Shown: positions 45,667-54,375, counted from the first letter of the stretch. The stretch: 64,000 nucleotides of DNA from Clostridium pasteurianum BC1 (GCF_000389635.1 NC_021182.1:4319925-4383924); one strand, 5' to 3'. Translations and numbers: made by a program. Notes: a model not told the origin generated them from the sequence alone.

Positions 45667-45720
45667 ATATCATTAAATTCTAATAAATCATCAATAGTTA
45701 TAGACTTATTGTAAAAATAG

Positions 45721-45747
45721 GCGAGTCTACAAATTCTGTAAACTCGC
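45721..45747 (+). terminator. Terminator of oleate hydratase
   Basis: Stem GCGAGTCTAC with GTAAACTCGC, one mismatch, 7-nt loop, 55 bp past the stop codon. Confidence 0.7.
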
Positions 45748-45760
45748 TTATCTCAAGCTT

Positions 45761-45917
45761 TGGTAGCCTTAACAGGAATCGAACCCGTGATTTGATTTTA
45801 TATATTTTTATTTTTCTGCACTCTCTTATAAATGTTGATATTACTAGCTTTCCTTACTTATACTTTCTAATCAAAACTAGAGTTATCTAAAACTTTTGTG
45901 GGAAAAGTGTGGAAAAA
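45761..45917 (-). repeat. Direct repeat DR2 with tRNA 3'-end fragment
   Basis: 45761-45790 on the minus strand is a T-arm and acceptor 3' strand (ACGGGTTCGATTCCTGT, then AAGGCTACCA). No 5' half follows, so it is a fragment, not a gene. 45789-45917 is the second copy of the approximately 130-bp repeat. tRNA 3' ends are the usual crossover sites of tyrosine integrases, so this looks like an attachment-site scar. Confidence 0.6.
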
Positions 45918-45960
45918 TAAGAAGATTCACATTTCTATAAACCCTCTTATTCCAACATTT

Positions 45961-46128
45961 TGGCAGGGGTAGTAGGATTTGAACCTACAACCAATGGTTT
46001 TGTTTAAAGTCATATAATAGCTTTCTATAATTTACTGTAATTGTTGGTATTACTAGATTTATTAACTATTGCTTTCTGTCAGGAACTAAAAGTTTCTGAA
46101 ACTTGTGTGGGAAAAGTGTGGGAAAATT
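45961..46128 (-). repeat. tRNA-Trp 3' half plus diverged repeat DR3 (attachment-site-like)
   Basis: 45961-46002 on the minus strand matches tRNA-Trp from the anticodon loop to CCA (CAAAACCATTGGTTG, then GGTTCAAATCC, ending CCCCTGCCA). The 5' half is absent. 46040-46128 is a diverged third copy of the repeat (shared TATTACTAGATTT, CTGAAACTT and GAAAAGTGTGG blocks). It marks the probable left boundary of the prophage-bearing region. 46129-46454 holds nothing I recognise. Confidence 0.6.
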
Positions 46129-46454
46129 TAAGGCTATTTAAAGAGCATGTAAAATAATCTGTGCACCCTCAATTTAAGCTATCGAAATACAATCCCTTTT
46201 TATTCATTATTAATACCTGCCTTCATATATATTCAGTATAACAATAAAGCCTCAAACACTGACTTACGGACAGTGAATTGCATTAAATAAGAATAATAAA
46301 CATAAAAATCATTTACAAGATTATATTTCCAAATAGTAATAATGCAATAATATGCTTATAAAGATAATATAATCATAAACATGAAATTAATGTAATAGAG
46401 AATGGGTATACTGGTGCCTTACTATTAAAGAATATATTTACTTTTTTTGCCATA

Positions 46455-47586
46455 TTAGATGTCATAAAGTATCAAATTAAATTTTAAGGCATATTTTTTT
46501 CTATTAGAATCATAACATCTGTTAAACCATGTCAATCCACTGCTGAATAAGCTGTATATTCTAACTATTTTATTTCTTATCTTTTTAGTTGCGCCTATTA
46601 TCTTACTCTTCTTATTCTTAGAACAATCTGCTCCTAATATTATCATCCATGTATATGCTATACATAAGCATAAATATAAGTTTTCAAAATATATAAGACT
46701 GTTTGTCCATGTATCTTCCATATTGAAGCCACTGGATTTTAAATCTCTAAACATTTCTTCTATAATAAATCTTTTCTTATATTCATTAACAGCATTCTTA
46801 CTATCAAGATTGGTTACTATATACCAGGTATCCGCTGCTTCTTCTGCCTTACAAACTGCTAAATTGCATCTATATTTTTCAGCACTTAGTAAAATTCCAT
46901 TAAACTTTTTTACGCCTTTTTTTAGAGTTTTTATATCTCTAAGGTATTTTATTTTTTCTTTCCCTTCTATATTTACAAGCATATCATTGGTACATCTTAT
47001 ACAATATTTCCATCCTATTTTATTTATAAACTTAAATAAATCTATACTCTTAAAACCTCTATCTGCCAGCAATACAACTTCATAATTATATGAACTTATA
47101 AGATCCTTAATCTCTTCTATTCCCTGTTTTATATGTTTGAAATTTTTATTATCTTTTTCATTATATTCAAATATTTTATACCATAGTGGAACTGCTCTTT
47201 TTCCCACTTTCAGCGAAAATTTAAGTATTAAAAATTTATCTTCCAGTGTTGTATGGTCAAATATTACAACCAGTTTATTAGTGGTACTTCTTTTTATATA
47301 ATTTATCATAATTTCATCGATAAAATTATAATATAGGTAGTCTGACTTTATTGTTGAACTTGAAAAAAATCTATAAATTCTTTTTATTTTACTTTCTTCA
47401 TTGGCTTCTGTATAGTAATCCTTTTAGCTTTTCTGATATTTCTGAGATTATAACTGATTTTGATAACAATATTCCCAAAACAATATATACTAAATTTTTT
47501 AGTTTCTTGGATGATATGGGTAAAATCTCATATAGCATTTTTCCTAATTCTGCGGTAATATATTCTTGATTGTTAAGCATAGCCAA
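46455..47586 (-). pseudogene. IS4-type transposase, frameshifted
   Basis: Two frames together form one DDE transposase of about 375 residues. The N-terminal 62 codons start at 47586 and shift out of frame near 47405; the rest continues in the second frame (EANEESKIKRIYRFF leading into the ATG at 47309) to 46455. DDE residues are visible in VVIFDHTTL, VVLLADRGFKS and IIEEMFRDLK. Terminal inverted repeats were not found with confidence. The insertion lies between the tRNA-Trp scar and the phage portal gene and has probably removed or displaced phage genes. A programmed frameshift is less likely in this family. Confidence 0.75.
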
Positions 47587-47714
47587 TTCTCCTTTTTTAT
47601 AAGTTTGTTTGTCCGAATTTAACTTATATTTTAGGGCTTGGCTATGTTTTTTTCTATCCTTTTTTTCATGTTACTTTATTCCATGTTAATTTTTCTCTTT
47701 TTACTGTCCTTACG

Positions 47715-47830
47715 TCAGACATTGTCAAGGCTAAGCTGTTCAATCTGTTTCCTGTAAGGTAATATTTTATATGCTTTGCTATCCTGAGGAAGTTTGTTTA
47801 TCTCATCAAATTTAGTTAGTTTGGTCGTTA
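47715..47830 (-). other. Short open frame downstream of portal, possible gene remnant
   Basis: Past the portal stop codon a second frame stays open for about 38 codons (KFDEINKLPQDSKAYKILPY and on) to a TGA at 47715. It overlaps the portal end and has no clear start. It may be the beginning of the next phage gene or a transposon-side remnant. 47587-47714 shows nothing else. Confidence 0.3.
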
Positions 47831-49239
47831 GTGTTGCCACTGTTATCAGTATTACTATTATTATTCAATGGAATAGAGCCACCGCCCAGCAGGATGGCTC
47901 CCAAAACTGCATCTGCACTTTCCTGTTTTATTTTTGCAATTTCTTCCTGTGGATTTTCTACGAAGCTTAACTGGGATAATGCAGTTTGAATGCTTAATTT
48001 ATCTCCGAGCTGTGCTATCGTTTGTGCTGTCATCATATCATCCATAGGTACATTAGGTGTAAATTTAGCTTTTACATCTTTATAATCATAATTTGTGCCT
48101 TTAATACTATTTAGATACAACAAAAGCATTCGCAATCGGGTTCTAATACAGTTTGCAAGTGCTTTATCATTTAATTTACACTTTTGTTCAAGATTTATTA
48201 GCCTGGCTCTCATTGTAAGAGAACTTGTATTACTAGGTAGCCTCTCATTGGTATCAATATGGAATGTAATTTTATGCATCATATCTTCTATGGTCTTAAG
48301 TGTATTTTGAATAAAGCTATCGTTAATGTTTTTAACAAGCCATGAAGCACTTATATTTTTATTGTCACCTTTAGTTTCAATAATGCCTTTCTGTCTTATA
48401 GTCTTATAGTCATCACCGCTAATTGCTATATTGTTAAGCCACAGATAAGCATTACGGAGTTCTGTTATTTCCTGGGATATGTTAGTAAGATTTATTTCAA
48501 AACTATCCTGTAAACTCTTAATATCATTGTAAATGGTATCAAGCCAATCCTCATCAGATAAACTTGCTATTCCAACAGGAACCTTACCGAATATATTTGT
48601 TTGGCGTAGTTTATCATCTACCTCATTAAATATTTCATTACAGTGGATTATTTCATTATCGGTATATATGTCAATGTATCTATTAGCGCAATCAAATTCA
48701 CTGCTAAATACATGCAAGAAAAATATTATTTTACCTGTATTATCACAATAAGCAAAACCATGTCTAGGTGATATTACCATGCCACAGAATTGAGCATCTT
48801 CATCAATATAATACAATTCAAAAGCATTTGAATATAAGAGCATATTCTTTGCTAAATTTGTATTCTGTGCTTCATCCCAATGAGCCATATTGTATTTAAT
48901 TGTATCAATTATATTAGAATTTCCGGAACGAGATACATAAGTTACATCATTACCAACACTATAACTTACTTCCTCTTTTATAAATTTCTTAATAAAATTT
49001 GTACCAATCTTATGTTTTGTACGGTCATTTATGATATTAAATCCTGTTTTTATGTCTGTTTTATCACTTGTGGCATTAGAAATAAACATCCTTCCACTGG
49101 GTTCAGTACAGCCACAATAATAAGAATATATTTTATTGTATATATATAAATTTGCTGTAAACTGTGCATAACAAGCATTTAACAGTGATTTGTTTTCATT
49201 TAAATCAAATTTTCCATTTTTATCTAAAACAATACCCAC
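47812..49239 (-). CDS. Phage portal protein (SPP1 gp6-like)
   Basis: A 475-residue protein that would form the dodecameric DNA channel at one head vertex. It has the SPP1 gp6-type fold order: N-terminal segment, a nucleotide-free core with YIDED and FFLHVFSSEF regions, a long helix near residues 240-330, and a low-complexity C-terminus of Asn/Ser/Gly (NNNSNTDNSGNTNDQTN). Start GTG at 49239 follows AAGGTG. It directly follows the large terminase gene, the normal phage order. It is the last recognisable phage gene on this side. Confidence 0.82.
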   Translation of the reverse strand: MGIVLDKNGKFDLNENKSLLNACYAQFTANLYIYNKIYSYYCGCTEPSGRMFISNATSDKTDIKTGFNIINDRTKHKIGTNFIKKFIKEEVSYSVGNDVTYVSRSGNSNIIDTIKYNMAHWDEAQNTNLAKNMLLYSNAFELYYIDEDAQFCGMVISPRHGFAYCDNTGKIIFFLHVFSSEFDCANRYIDIYTDNEIIHCNEIFNEVDDKLRQTNIFGKVPVGIASLSDEDWLDTIYNDIKSLQDSFEINLTNISQEITELRNAYLWLNNIAISGDDYKTIRQKGIIETKGDNKNISASWLVKNINDSFIQNTLKTIEDMMHKITFHIDTNERLPSNTSSLTMRARLINLEQKCKLNDKALANCIRTRLRMLLLYLNSIKGTNYDYKDVKAKFTPNVPMDDMMTAQTIAQLGDKLSIQTALSQLSFVENPQEEIAKIKQESADAVLGAILLGGGSIPLNNNSNTDNSGNTNDQTN

Positions 49240-49255
49240 TCAATCACCTTCTTTA

Positions 49256-51031
49256 CTAAAATAATGTATTTCTATCAAGTAACCTTGCTTGGCACACTAC
49301 AACTATATTTTCAATTCTATTAGCAAATTCAGATACTACGTCTGGGGCATCATCATGTTCACTGAATTTTTGTCCTCTAAAATCTAATATCTGGTTAATA
49401 AACTCCTGATCCTCTTCAGCAAAGATAATTTGACCTTTATTCATGTAAGGGATAATTGTACTAATTTTATCATCCTTATTTTTCTTTTGAGGGTCATTTA
49501 TAATTTCAATATTTCTAGATCTTAAAATATCATCTTTGTTGATTTTGAGCTCAAGTTGATTAGCATCTACTCCAGAAAAAGTATTTTTTTCAATATACAC
49601 ATGAGTTATATCCGGATATTCCTTTAATAGCTTAATAGCATGGTCAATATATTTATCAAATTCAGTTCTTGCATTAAATTTTGCTAACTCCGCTTTACGG
49701 GCATACTTTAAATTATCATCAGCCTGGGACCCAACCAAAAAAGCACTGTAATCGGATTTACCTTTTGCAGTACTAGCAGGATCTATACAAAGCATAGTCC
49801 TTATAAAATTATGAGTTTCATTTTCTTCTCTTGGATATGTAGCCACAGTTTTAAACCATTTTTCACCTATACTATCAACATCATTTTGGAATTCTTGTTT
49901 AAATGAATTTGGATTTTCATAATAATTTAAAGCTTGCTCTAAACAATCCCAAAATTCTTGCCAAAGCAATGGATACTGCATTTCAGCTTCATGATTCCAA
50001 TAGAATTCCTTGGCATCTTCCAAGTGATTTTCATTTTTGAAATTAAAAAGACTCTTCTTAAACTCAGCCCACAATCCAGTTTCAAAATAATGGTCTATAC
50101 CATTCTTTTTTATACCTTTTTCGTCAACATAATCATCAATTAAGACACCTTTCTCTATTTTAAACTTCCACGTAGGTTGTTTTATTAATCTACTATAAAA
50201 ACATTCTTTATGCTGCAAGGTTCCTAGAGCTAATAAAGTTGTTCCACTTTTTACTATTTTACCGTTACGTTTAACTGCCTTTTGAACACAATATTTAACG
50301 TCATCTGAGAATCTCTTCCACTTTTTTTCTCTAGCTTCCTCAGTTCTTACATCATCTTCTGATTGATAATCATCAAGTATAATTAAGTCCGGTCTATTAT
50401 TGCCATATTTTCTACCTCTCATTGGAGAAGTGGAGGAAATAGCTTCAATAAAGGTTTTATTTGTAAATTCTAATTGAGTTGAGTTACAAACATATTTTTT
50501 ATCTTTATCGTCAAGTAATACACCAAAAGCTTTTTCTATATAATGATTTTCAAGAAATGTATTTTTAATATCCTTAATAAATTTTTCAGCAGTAGATCCA
50601 ATATCAGAACAAATGAGAGTATATTTTTTAAATCCATATGCATGGCACCAACAAGAAGCTCCAAAAGTACCAAAAGCACTCTTTCCAGTACCCCTCGGAA
50701 GTACCCTGCCAATCTGACTATTTCCATTACCAATAATGGAGTCCTGAATATCTTTCCAAATTTCTCTATGGACATCAGCTATAGGAGCTGCTACATTATC
50801 CTCTTTTACTAGAAAAGTATCCTGGAGGAAATACATACAGTAAAACTCAAAACTCATTTTTCCAAGCTGCCATGCGAGGCCGTGATAGCCAAATAAGTTA
50901 GAACTGTTCTCAAGTATTAATTTATCAGCTGCATCTTCATTAAATCCAACTTCAAGAAGGTATTTATATAATAAAAAAGTATTCTGTTCTTCTTCATCAA
51001 CGATATCTTCTATATCTTCGTTTTCTAGCAT
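49256..51031 (-). CDS. Phage terminase large subunit
   Basis: A 591-residue DNA-packaging motor. The ATPase domain has a Walker A-like PRGTGKS near residue 96 and Walker B LIILDDYQSEDD; the nuclease domain shows the RNase H-like acidic residues in CIDPASTAKGKSDYSAF, VYIEKN and DDAPDVVSEF. It cuts concatemers and pumps DNA through the portal. The start ATG overlaps the stop of the 35-residue gene upstream (TGATG), suggesting coupled translation. The small terminase gene is 2.2 kb upstream, separated by an HNH gene and a plus-strand gene. Confidence 0.9.
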   Translation of the reverse strand: MLENEDIEDIVDEEEQNTFLLYKYLLEVGFNEDAADKLILENSSNLFGYHGLAWQLGKMSFEFYCMYFLQDTFLVKEDNVAAPIADVHREIWKDIQDSIIGNGNSQIGRVLPRGTGKSAFGTFGASCWCHAYGFKKYTLICSDIGSTAEKFIKDIKNTFLENHYIEKAFGVLLDDKDKKYVCNSTQLEFTNKTFIEAISSTSPMRGRKYGNNRPDLIILDDYQSEDDVRTEEAREKKWKRFSDDVKYCVQKAVKRNGKIVKSGTTLLALGTLQHKECFYSRLIKQPTWKFKIEKGVLIDDYVDEKGIKKNGIDHYFETGLWAEFKKSLFNFKNENHLEDAKEFYWNHEAEMQYPLLWQEFWDCLEQALNYYENPNSFKQEFQNDVDSIGEKWFKTVATYPREENETHNFIRTMLCIDPASTAKGKSDYSAFLVGSQADDNLKYARKAELAKFNARTEFDKYIDHAIKLLKEYPDITHVYIEKNTFSGVDANQLELKINKDDILRSRNIEIINDPQKKNKDDKISTIIPYMNKGQIIFAEEDQEFINQILDFRGQKFSEHDDAPDVVSEFANRIENIVVVCQARLLDRNTLF

Positions 51032-51138
51032 CAGGCATCATCCTTTTTATTGCTCCAGAACCAATATCCTATAGAATCAGCCAATGTAAGTAATATAAAA
51101 AATGTCATCCAAGGATGCTGCGTACACCAGTTATACAT
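51031..51138 (-). CDS. Small single-membrane-helix phage protein, 35 aa
   Basis: Starts at ATG 51138 with GGAG 10 nt upstream and ends in TGA overlapping the terL start. The protein has one hydrophobic helix (MTFFILLTLADSIGYWFW) between a short Trp/Cys-containing N-terminus and a KKDDA tail. Codon-level overlap with terL supports it being real. No family is recognised. Confidence 0.6.
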   Translation of the reverse strand: MYNWCTQHPWMTFFILLTLADSIGYWFWSNKKDDA

Positions 51139-51171
51139 TTACTTCACACTCCTTATTTTTGAATATAGAAA

Positions 51172-51519
51172 AAGCACCAGTATTTCTACCAGTGCTTAGT
51201 GATAAGGGGTACCATATATGTCTACAGTACTCTTCAATATTACTCTTTTATTCTATTTTTGTAAATATTTATTACATTTTTCTACAATATGTTATATAAA
51301 AAGACACCTAGAATTAACCAAGTGCCTTTCTATATATTAGTTACATAAATAGAGAAAGAAGCTACACTTACATAATATCTAATTATTATTAATATTTAAT
51401 TTCCAAATTATGTATATATGTTAAATACAAGTTAATAAATTTTAAATATAATAGATCCCTATATTGCTATAAGTCTCCTCTGTCTTAAACGCAACAAGAC
51501 ACCAACATTTCTGCTGGTG
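51172..51519. repeat. Phage intergenic stem-loop repeats a, e and b
   Basis: Three related hairpins lie between terL and the plus-strand gene: 51172-51197, 51302-51327 and 51500-51519. Each has a CACC...(A/G)GTG core, the first and third followed 10-20 bp later by AAGGGGTACC or AAGGGATACC and then a shared CTTTTATTCTATT tract. Two more copies lie at 53678-53705 and 53826-53851. They may be terminators or a phage-specific RNA element. Confidence 0.5.
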
Positions 51520-51598
51520 CTCTCTCAGTATTTGCATGCAAGGGATACCGTATACTTTTATGATATTATTTAAATTTTACTTTTATTCTATTCTTGTA

Positions 51599-51625
51599 AC
51601 GTATTTTATAATTTTACATAACTTA
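51599..51625 (+). promoter_or_regulatory. Candidate sigma-K promoter
   Basis: AC (51599-51600), 16-bp gap, then CATAACTTA (51617-51625), matching the sigma-K pattern AC-N16-CATANNNTA. It ends 30 bp before the start codon of the Arg/Asp-rich protein, leaving room for a transcription start and the GGAGG site at 51645. Confidence 0.45.
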
Positions 51626-51654
51626 TTTATGTAGTAAATTTTATGGAGGTAGTT

Positions 51655-52092
51655 ATGTACTATACTTACAATAGCGGAGATTCAGACATTGACAATAATA
51701 ATCAGGAGATTTACGAAGATCGTGCTAATCCATCTATGAACCCTAATTTTCCTATGAATCCCGAACCTGCTATGAACCCTAAACCACCTATGAACCCTAA
51801 ACCACCTCATCACGCCAATAAAAAATATACTAAGATGCCTTCTATGGCACCACACCCAATGATGATGTATGATGCCTACGATGATGGCTATGACGACGGC
51901 TATGATGATGCTTATGACGATGCTTATGACGATGGCTATGATGATCCTGGTCCTTATTATTATGATGACTCAGCAGATGACCCAGATCCTGATCCCCGTC
52001 GCAGACGTAGAAGAAGAATACGTAGAAGAATACGTAGAAGGATACGTAGAAGACGTAGACCTATGCCTTATAGATCTTTTGAGATATATTAA
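51655..52092 (+). CDS. Low-complexity polyampholyte protein, possible spore protein
   Basis: A 145-residue protein, the only plus-strand gene in the phage block. It has three compositional blocks: MNP/PKPP repeats (about residues 25-60), a run of YDDGYDD/YDDAYDD repeats (about 75-100), and an Arg-rich tail with RRRIRRR repeats (about 115-140). The start is the ATG 4 codons inside the longest frame because GGAGG lies 5 nt before it. It has a strong terminator. Charge-segregated, repeat-rich proteins of this kind occur in spore coats and in condensates; the sigma-K-like promoter fits the first. No homology claim is made. Confidence 0.7.
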   Translation: MYYTYNSGDSDIDNNNQEIYEDRANPSMNPNFPMNPEPAMNPKPPMNPKPPHHANKKYTKMPSMAPHPMMMYDAYDDGYDDGYDDAYDDAYDDGYDDPGPYYYDDSADDPDPDPRRRRRRRIRRRIRRRIRRRRRPMPYRSFEIY

Positions 52093-52103
52093 ATACAAAT
52101 TTA

Positions 52104-52132
52104 AAGGAGCACTCTTAAACGGAGTGCTCCTT
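52104..52132 (+). terminator. Terminator of the polyampholyte gene
   Basis: Perfect 11-bp GC-rich stem AAGGAGCACTC with GAGTGCTCCTT, 7-nt loop, 11 bp past the stop. Confidence 0.85.
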
Positions 52133-52200
52133 AGTACAATATCTTATCCCTCACAATGTGAAAATTGACCCTCGACTTTAAAAAATTTTGTGAAAAATGT

Positions 52201-52290
52201 GGAACCCATGGACCGGCTCGCAACGAAATCGTGATTTAGAAGGATACCCCCTTTCGCACATTAAAGCAGTGCATTGTGAAAGTATTGTAT
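52201..52290. other. GC-rich non-coding segment near the terminase genes
   Basis: This stretch is much richer in G+C than its surroundings, with runs such as ACCGGCTCGCAACG and GATACCCCCTTTCGCAC, and an imperfect inverted repeat CTTTCGCAC...GTGCATTGTGAAAG. It lies between the plus-strand gene and the HNH gene, where cos or pac sites often occur. No coding frame is convincing. Confidence 0.3.
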
Positions 52291-52299
52291 ACCCATATC

Positions 52300-52914
52300 T
52301 TATAATCCTTGTAACAAACCAAATACTGGCCAGCCTTTATGAAATCTTCTCAATAAAGTTGAATAATTAATATCCAATTCATCACTCCATTGCTTTGCAG
52401 TCTGGGTTCTACCATTGTAAGTAATGTAAACATTAGTCCTCTTATTATTACTCTGTTCTTTATCCGTTGCCCATCTACAATTACCAGGTTCATAATTGCC
52501 ATTGTTATCTTTCCTGTCTATAGTAAGAGTGTCCTTATATCCATGGGTAATGGCCCAATTATAAAAGATTTCAAAGCTATTTAACCATTCATTGCAGACC
52601 CTTATACCTCTTGCTCCATAGTTCTTATATGTTGGTGTATATGAATTGCAGCACCTGTTTTTCATACCTGCCCATATAGTATAAAGTCTTGTATGGCATA
52701 GATCATGAATAGTATTTACTTCGCTGATTATATCTTTTTGCCTACATCCACAACTAGTAACGTGTAACCTTTTTAAGTTATCAGTAGTAGCAATTGTTGT
52801 ATTACCACAATCACATTGGCATAACCACTGCACTTTACCACCTGCTGTCTTACCTATTCTCTTAACCACTTTAAGCCTTTCAAATTTCATTCCTGTTAAA
52901 TCCTTAAAGTTCAT
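52300..52914 (-). CDS. Phage HNH/AP2-type homing endonuclease-like protein
   Basis: A 204-residue protein of a type often seen free-standing in phage genomes. The N-terminus has two zinc-type CXC/CXC pairs (CQCDCG and CGC), the centre has YTIWAGMKNRC with NYGARGIRVC, and TIDRKDNNGNYEPGNCRWA forms the HNH-like motif, followed by an AP2-like DNA-binding tail. Such genes often insert between terminase subunits next to cos sites. Activity is not shown. Confidence 0.75.
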   Translation of the reverse strand: MNFKDLTGMKFERLKVVKRIGKTAGGKVQWLCQCDCGNTTIATTDNLKRLHVTSCGCRQKDIISEVNTIHDLCHTRLYTIWAGMKNRCCNSYTPTYKNYGARGIRVCNEWLNSFEIFYNWAITHGYKDTLTIDRKDNNGNYEPGNCRWATDKEQSNNKRTNVYITYNGRTQTAKQWSDELDINYSTLLRRFHKGWPVFGLLQGL

Positions 52915-52955
52915 CTATATTACCACCCTTACCTTATTTTTTAGATAACAAAAAT

Positions 52956-52989
52956 AAGAGGTGGCAAGTAATTATCTTGCAAACCTCTT
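52956..52989 (-). terminator. Hairpin upstream of the HNH gene
   Basis: Stem AAGAGGTGGCAAG with CTTGCAAACCTCTT, one mismatch. With a second hairpin at 53080-53119 (12-bp arms AATGCTTATAAA/TTTATAAGCATT) it fills the 307-bp gap between the small terminase and HNH genes; both may end or modulate late transcription on the minus strand. Confidence 0.55.
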
Positions 52990-53221
52990 TACAATGAATA
53001 CTATATACATTGTGTTTTTATGAACTGCGTCAAACGTAAATTTTATACATAAACCCATTGGTCTATTTTATATATAGCAAATGCTTATAAACGTTTATGT
53101 TCAGCCATTTATAAGCATTATGTTGTTATGTTTTAATATTGTTTAAATATATATGCAATTTGATTAGTATAGTTATGCATTTATATACTGTTTATACATG
53201 GAATATACACTATTAAATGAG

Positions 53222-53635
53222 TTACTTTTTTATTACTTTGAATCTCTTCAATCGCTCTTCAAGCACCAATTCACTAATACTTCCGTCATTATCATCACTA
53301 TTTGCATCAATAATTGACGTTGTTGGGTTACCAAGTATCCTATTTAAGAGATATTGATTAGCAGCAAGACACACACGTTTATCCGAATCGTCGTTGGCTA
53401 ATTCCTTAATATTACCAATATAAGTATTAATATCCTTTAATATCAAGCGATTTCCTTGGTTTGTGAGGTCTTGTCTGCGCCTGTCAAGGACAGCCTTAAT
53501 ATTATCCTTAGCCATCCAATCATAAACAGTTTGCCTAACAACACCAAGCTTCTTGGCTATATCAGTGATAGTTTCACCCTGTATAAGCATTGTAACCATA
53601 TCATTTTGTTTAACTGTAAGCACATCATAAGCCAT
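53222..53635 (-). CDS. Phage terminase small subunit (HTH type)
   Basis: A 137-residue DNA-recognition subunit. The N-terminal HTH (GETITDIAKKLGVVRQTVYDW, residues about 19-39) is of the phBC6A51 type, followed by helices and an acidic linker (DANSDDNDG) to the part that contacts the large subunit. Start ATG at 53635 follows AGGAGGT. It is upstream of terL but separated by the HNH and plus-strand genes. Confidence 0.78.
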   Translation of the reverse strand: MAYDVLTVKQNDMVTMLIQGETITDIAKKLGVVRQTVYDWMAKDNIKAVLDRRRQDLTNQGNRLILKDINTYIGNIKELANDDSDKRVCLAANQYLLNRILGNPTTSIIDANSDDNDGSISELVLEERLKRFKVIKK

Positions 53636-53677
53636 GCTCTCACCTCCTAGACAGATATACATATTTTGTACGCTAAA

Positions 53678-53851
53678 AAGGCACCTACATTACTGTAAGT
53701 GCCTTAATACTACATCGGTAAAGGGGTAACTTCACCATCTTTATGATAGCATTTTAGTGCTACCAATTCACTCCCAATATTGTGTATCTTTAATTAAATA
53801 TAAGTTAATATATTTTGAATATAAAAGACACCTACATTACTGCAAGTGTCT
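53678..53851. repeat. Phage intergenic stem-loop repeats c and d
   Basis: Copy c (53678-53705) is a 12-bp stem with one conserved C-A mismatch (AAGGCACCTACA with TGTAAGTGCCTT) followed by AAAGGGGTAACTT; copy d (53826-53851) has the same loop and TACATTACTG core. They are the better-formed members of the family at 51172-51519. 53706-53825 has no gene. Confidence 0.5.
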
Positions 53852-53927
53852 CTCTTGATATTTTCTATGATATTATAATAACATGTAGCATATAACATAT
53901 ATCTTATATAAATCTAATATTTTACTA

Positions 53928-54371
53928 TTATTTATCTAAGAGAAATATAAGAGGTATAAGTTTCTTTATTATTTTACTCTTTAAACAAACACAATACATT
54001 TCATTTCTATCTATTCTTTCTGCTATTACTTTGAATTGAAGCTTCTTAAAATATCTTAGTTCAACTAAATGCATTTCATCTTCAGATAAAGTTTCTAAAG
54101 CATTATCTATCTTTTGCAATTGAACTTCTAGTTTATGTTTTTTTATTTTTAATTGCTCTGGCTTAAGTCTTCTATCAATCATTTCATTCTCAACACTGGA
54201 ATTAAACTTATTAGTAGGAGCTGCCTTTTCTTCATACGAAATAGAGCTGCATCCATTGTATTCGTTCTTTAATTCATTTAACTCTAAATCTATATTCTTT
54301 ATTTCAGCCTGCATTGCTTTATAATTATATAGATTTGATTCAACTCCTTTGTAATACTTTATAATAACCAC
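53928..54371 (-). CDS. Phage late transcription regulator (ArpU/RinA-like, sigma region 4 fold)
   Basis: A 147-residue protein with an N-terminal coiled coil (about 15-95) and a C-terminal sigma-70 region 4-like HTH (LSEDEMHLVELRYFKKLQFKVIAERI). Proteins of this shape between replication and packaging genes activate late phage transcription. The start GTG is 5 bp downstream of the preceding small gene's stop, so the two are coupled. Confidence 0.7.
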   Translation of the reverse strand: MVIIKYYKGVESNLYNYKAMQAEIKNIDLELNELKNEYNGCSSISYEEKAAPTNKFNSSVENEMIDRRLKPEQLKIKKHKLEVQLQKIDNALETLSEDEMHLVELRYFKKLQFKVIAERIDRNEMYCVCLKSKIIKKLIPLIFLLDK

Positions 54372-54375
54372 CTCA

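Noticed and set aside
45761-45835. Second complete tRNA gene
   Set aside because: Only the T-arm and 3' acceptor strand are seen; the rest is the AT-rich repeat.
45961-46035. Complete tRNA-Trp gene on the minus strand
   Set aside because: Only the anticodon loop to CCA part is present; the D-arm and 5' acceptor are missing.
51869-52168. Second frame in the Arg/Asp-rich gene region (Met/Thr-rich)
   Set aside because: It is a shifted reading of the same trinucleotide repeats; no start signal.
51172-53851. CRISPR array from the repeated phage stem-loops
   Set aside because: Spacing is irregular (100 bp to 2 kb), repeats are imperfect, and no cas gene is near.
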